Shown here: piece by piece, positions 62,901-64,000 of the stretch | Numbering within the stretch: the first letter of the stretch is position 1 | Layout of the letters: each line of letters begins with the position of its first letter | DNA from: Setophaga petechia | Taxonomy: Eukaryota; Chordata; Aves; Passeriformes; Parulidae | Direction of reading: 5' to 3' | Length of the DNA: 64,000 nucleotides | Assembly: GCA_024362935.1 (NCBI GenBank) | Contig: JANCRA010000017.1 | Coordinates: forward strand, 124,001 to 188,000 | Made by a program: the position numbers and the translations under genes | Notes under the pieces: generated by a model | The model's database searches: none | Told to the model about the DNA's origin: nothing | Seen by the model: the letters and a program-made list of their open reading frames with translations, nothing else

Positions 62901-64000
62901 TTTGTGGGAGCAGGGGTCATCGGGGCCTGTGTCCTGAAACAGACCCAGGAAAAGGAGCAGATCCTGCTGCCTTCTGCTACTGCTGATCCGAGCAGCAAGT
63001 CCCCTGGCAGTTCCTTCAGGGAACTTCACACAAAGGGCTTCCATCGTACTAGTGCTTGTGAGACCTTCTTGCTCCCCAGTTGTCCTGGATTTTGGAGCAT
63101 CTCAGCACTTGCGTCCATGGCCCTTCCTTCATGCCCAGCCTGCAGCAGTCACAGTCACTGCTGCCTCCCCCTTGCCGCAGCTCATTTGCCAAAGTGCTGC
63201 CAAAGGCAGCAGAGCTGGCTCAGGATCCCTGTTGGCTTCTGGTCTCTGGGATGAGCTTCAGAGGGACACTTGGAGCACTTCCTAAAGAGTTGCCCATGGG
63301 ATGGGCGGTGGATTTGTCCTCCCCGGTGTCAGAGACTGAAATACAATAATTTATGGTTTAAACATTTTCATGGAAGACTTTTGCCTACCCCAGCAGAGCT
63401 GAGTTACAAAAGCTGCAGAGCTGACCGCCACACCCTGAATGGGGCTCTGAGAGGCCCTACAGGGTTCTCTGAGGAGGAGGAGATAAAGTAACAGCTCAGG
63501 GGCATTCAGGAAGCACAAGCCAATGCCTTCAGGGTGGAGATGACAGCCCCAGGGCTATCACCACAGGTTCACTGCCAGGTTCACACAGACCCTGGCACCA
63601 AAGCTGGGGGCAGAGAGGCTTTGGGGGAGTGTTGGAAAGCCTCTGGCGAGAGGCAGTGGCCGCCCATCCTCTGCTGGGCAGAGCAGCCCAGCTGTGGGGC
63701 CCTTCACCGGGGGAAAGCTTGTCCACAACAGAGGGGGTGATGTGCCCCATCAAAGGGCCCCCAAAGGGGTGCCCAGACCCCGCACCAGAGCCCTGCAGCA
63801 CGATGCCGCAGACCCTCGGTGCAGCAAGGGACAGTGTCCAACTGGCCCCCCACAGGGGAGGCACCTGGGCGTTCCCACCTGCCCAAAGCGTGTGTGAATC
63901 CAGGGAATCCCTCACTCGTCAGGATGTGTGGCAGCGTGGTGTGGGACCCTCACCACCAAGGAGACCGGATGGAGGAGAGCAGCGAGACACGGTGGGACCC
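59979..64000. other. 5' flank of gene copy 6 to the window end
   Basis: Class B throughout, with private changes at 61254, 61786, 61798 and 62231. The seventh unit begins at 63865. No gene recognised. Confidence 0.7.
63865..64000. repeat. Tandem unit 7, first 136 bp only
   Basis: The unit start motif reappears and the sequence continues as in the other units to the window end, so the array extends beyond the window. No gene lies in this fragment. Confidence 0.95.

Larger units (their letters stand above)
53224..63864. repeat. Tandem unit 6 (10,641 bp)
   Basis: Sixth unit, 10 pentamers, 13 TA. C at 53909 and 54970, class B from 60578 to 63713. It has the most private changes of the six, all in about 1 kb: G61254 (interrupting the T run), C61786, C61798 and T62231. 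Confidence 0.98.

Noticed and set aside
1..64000. Array as a simple assembly duplication artefact
   Set aside because: Units differ by private substitutions and repeat counts, and classes recur in a non-adjacent order, which a copied contig would not show. Exact copy number still needs long reads.

Overview
The window is almost entirely a head-to-tail tandem array. Six complete units of 10,641 to 10,649 bp and the first 136 bp of a seventh follow one another with no spacer. Unit starts, with the phase set arbitrarily by the window edge, are 1, 10642, 21288, 31937, 42578, 53224 and 63865. By eye any two units differ at only a handful to about 20 sites. All length differences come from two microsatellites: a TCGGC pentamer (10, 11, 12, 10, 11, 10 copies) and a TA run (13, 13, 12, 13, 13, 13 copies).

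Each unit carries one recognisable gene on the minus strand. It is a spliced, intact-looking heat-shock-factor gene of the HSF5 type. Exon 1 encodes an HSF DNA-binding domain (FPAKLWRLVNSP ... FRSFVRQLYRYGFRKV) followed by about nine degenerate copies of a ~20-residue motif ending in ERPLP. Exons 2 and 3 join in phase through good AG/GT signals. The C-terminal exon is unresolved, with three possible endings described below. The gene starts in a CpG island that contains the pentamer run. All six predicted proteins are identical; the only exon difference found is one silent change in copy 2.

The rest of each unit (about 2.9 kb on the 3' side and 3.9 kb on the 5' side of the gene) holds AT-rich blocks with the TA run, a GC-rich C/G-skewed block, a diverged internal duplication, a cluster of AGACATGTCT palindromes, a T/G-rich tract, and sequence I cannot assign. 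I recognise no rRNA, tRNA, CRISPR array, operon or intact transposon.

The organism is a vertebrate, judged from introns, CpG island, Kozak context and gene family. A bird is most likely from the compact GC-rich gene structure and lack of recognisable mammalian SINEs, but this is inference. HSF5 is known as a germline (meiotic/testis) factor, so a homogenised array of HSF5-like genes resembles ampliconic germline gene families on sex-linked or germline-restricted chromosomes. The sequence alone does not show which chromosome this is.

Shared variants show that units exchange sequence. Types sort into class A (units 1, 3, 4) and class B (units 2, 5, 6) over phase 7355 to 8166, but unit 5 switches to class A by phase 9386. 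No variant shared by two or more units was found across the gene core (phase 1748 to 7354), apart from repeat counts.
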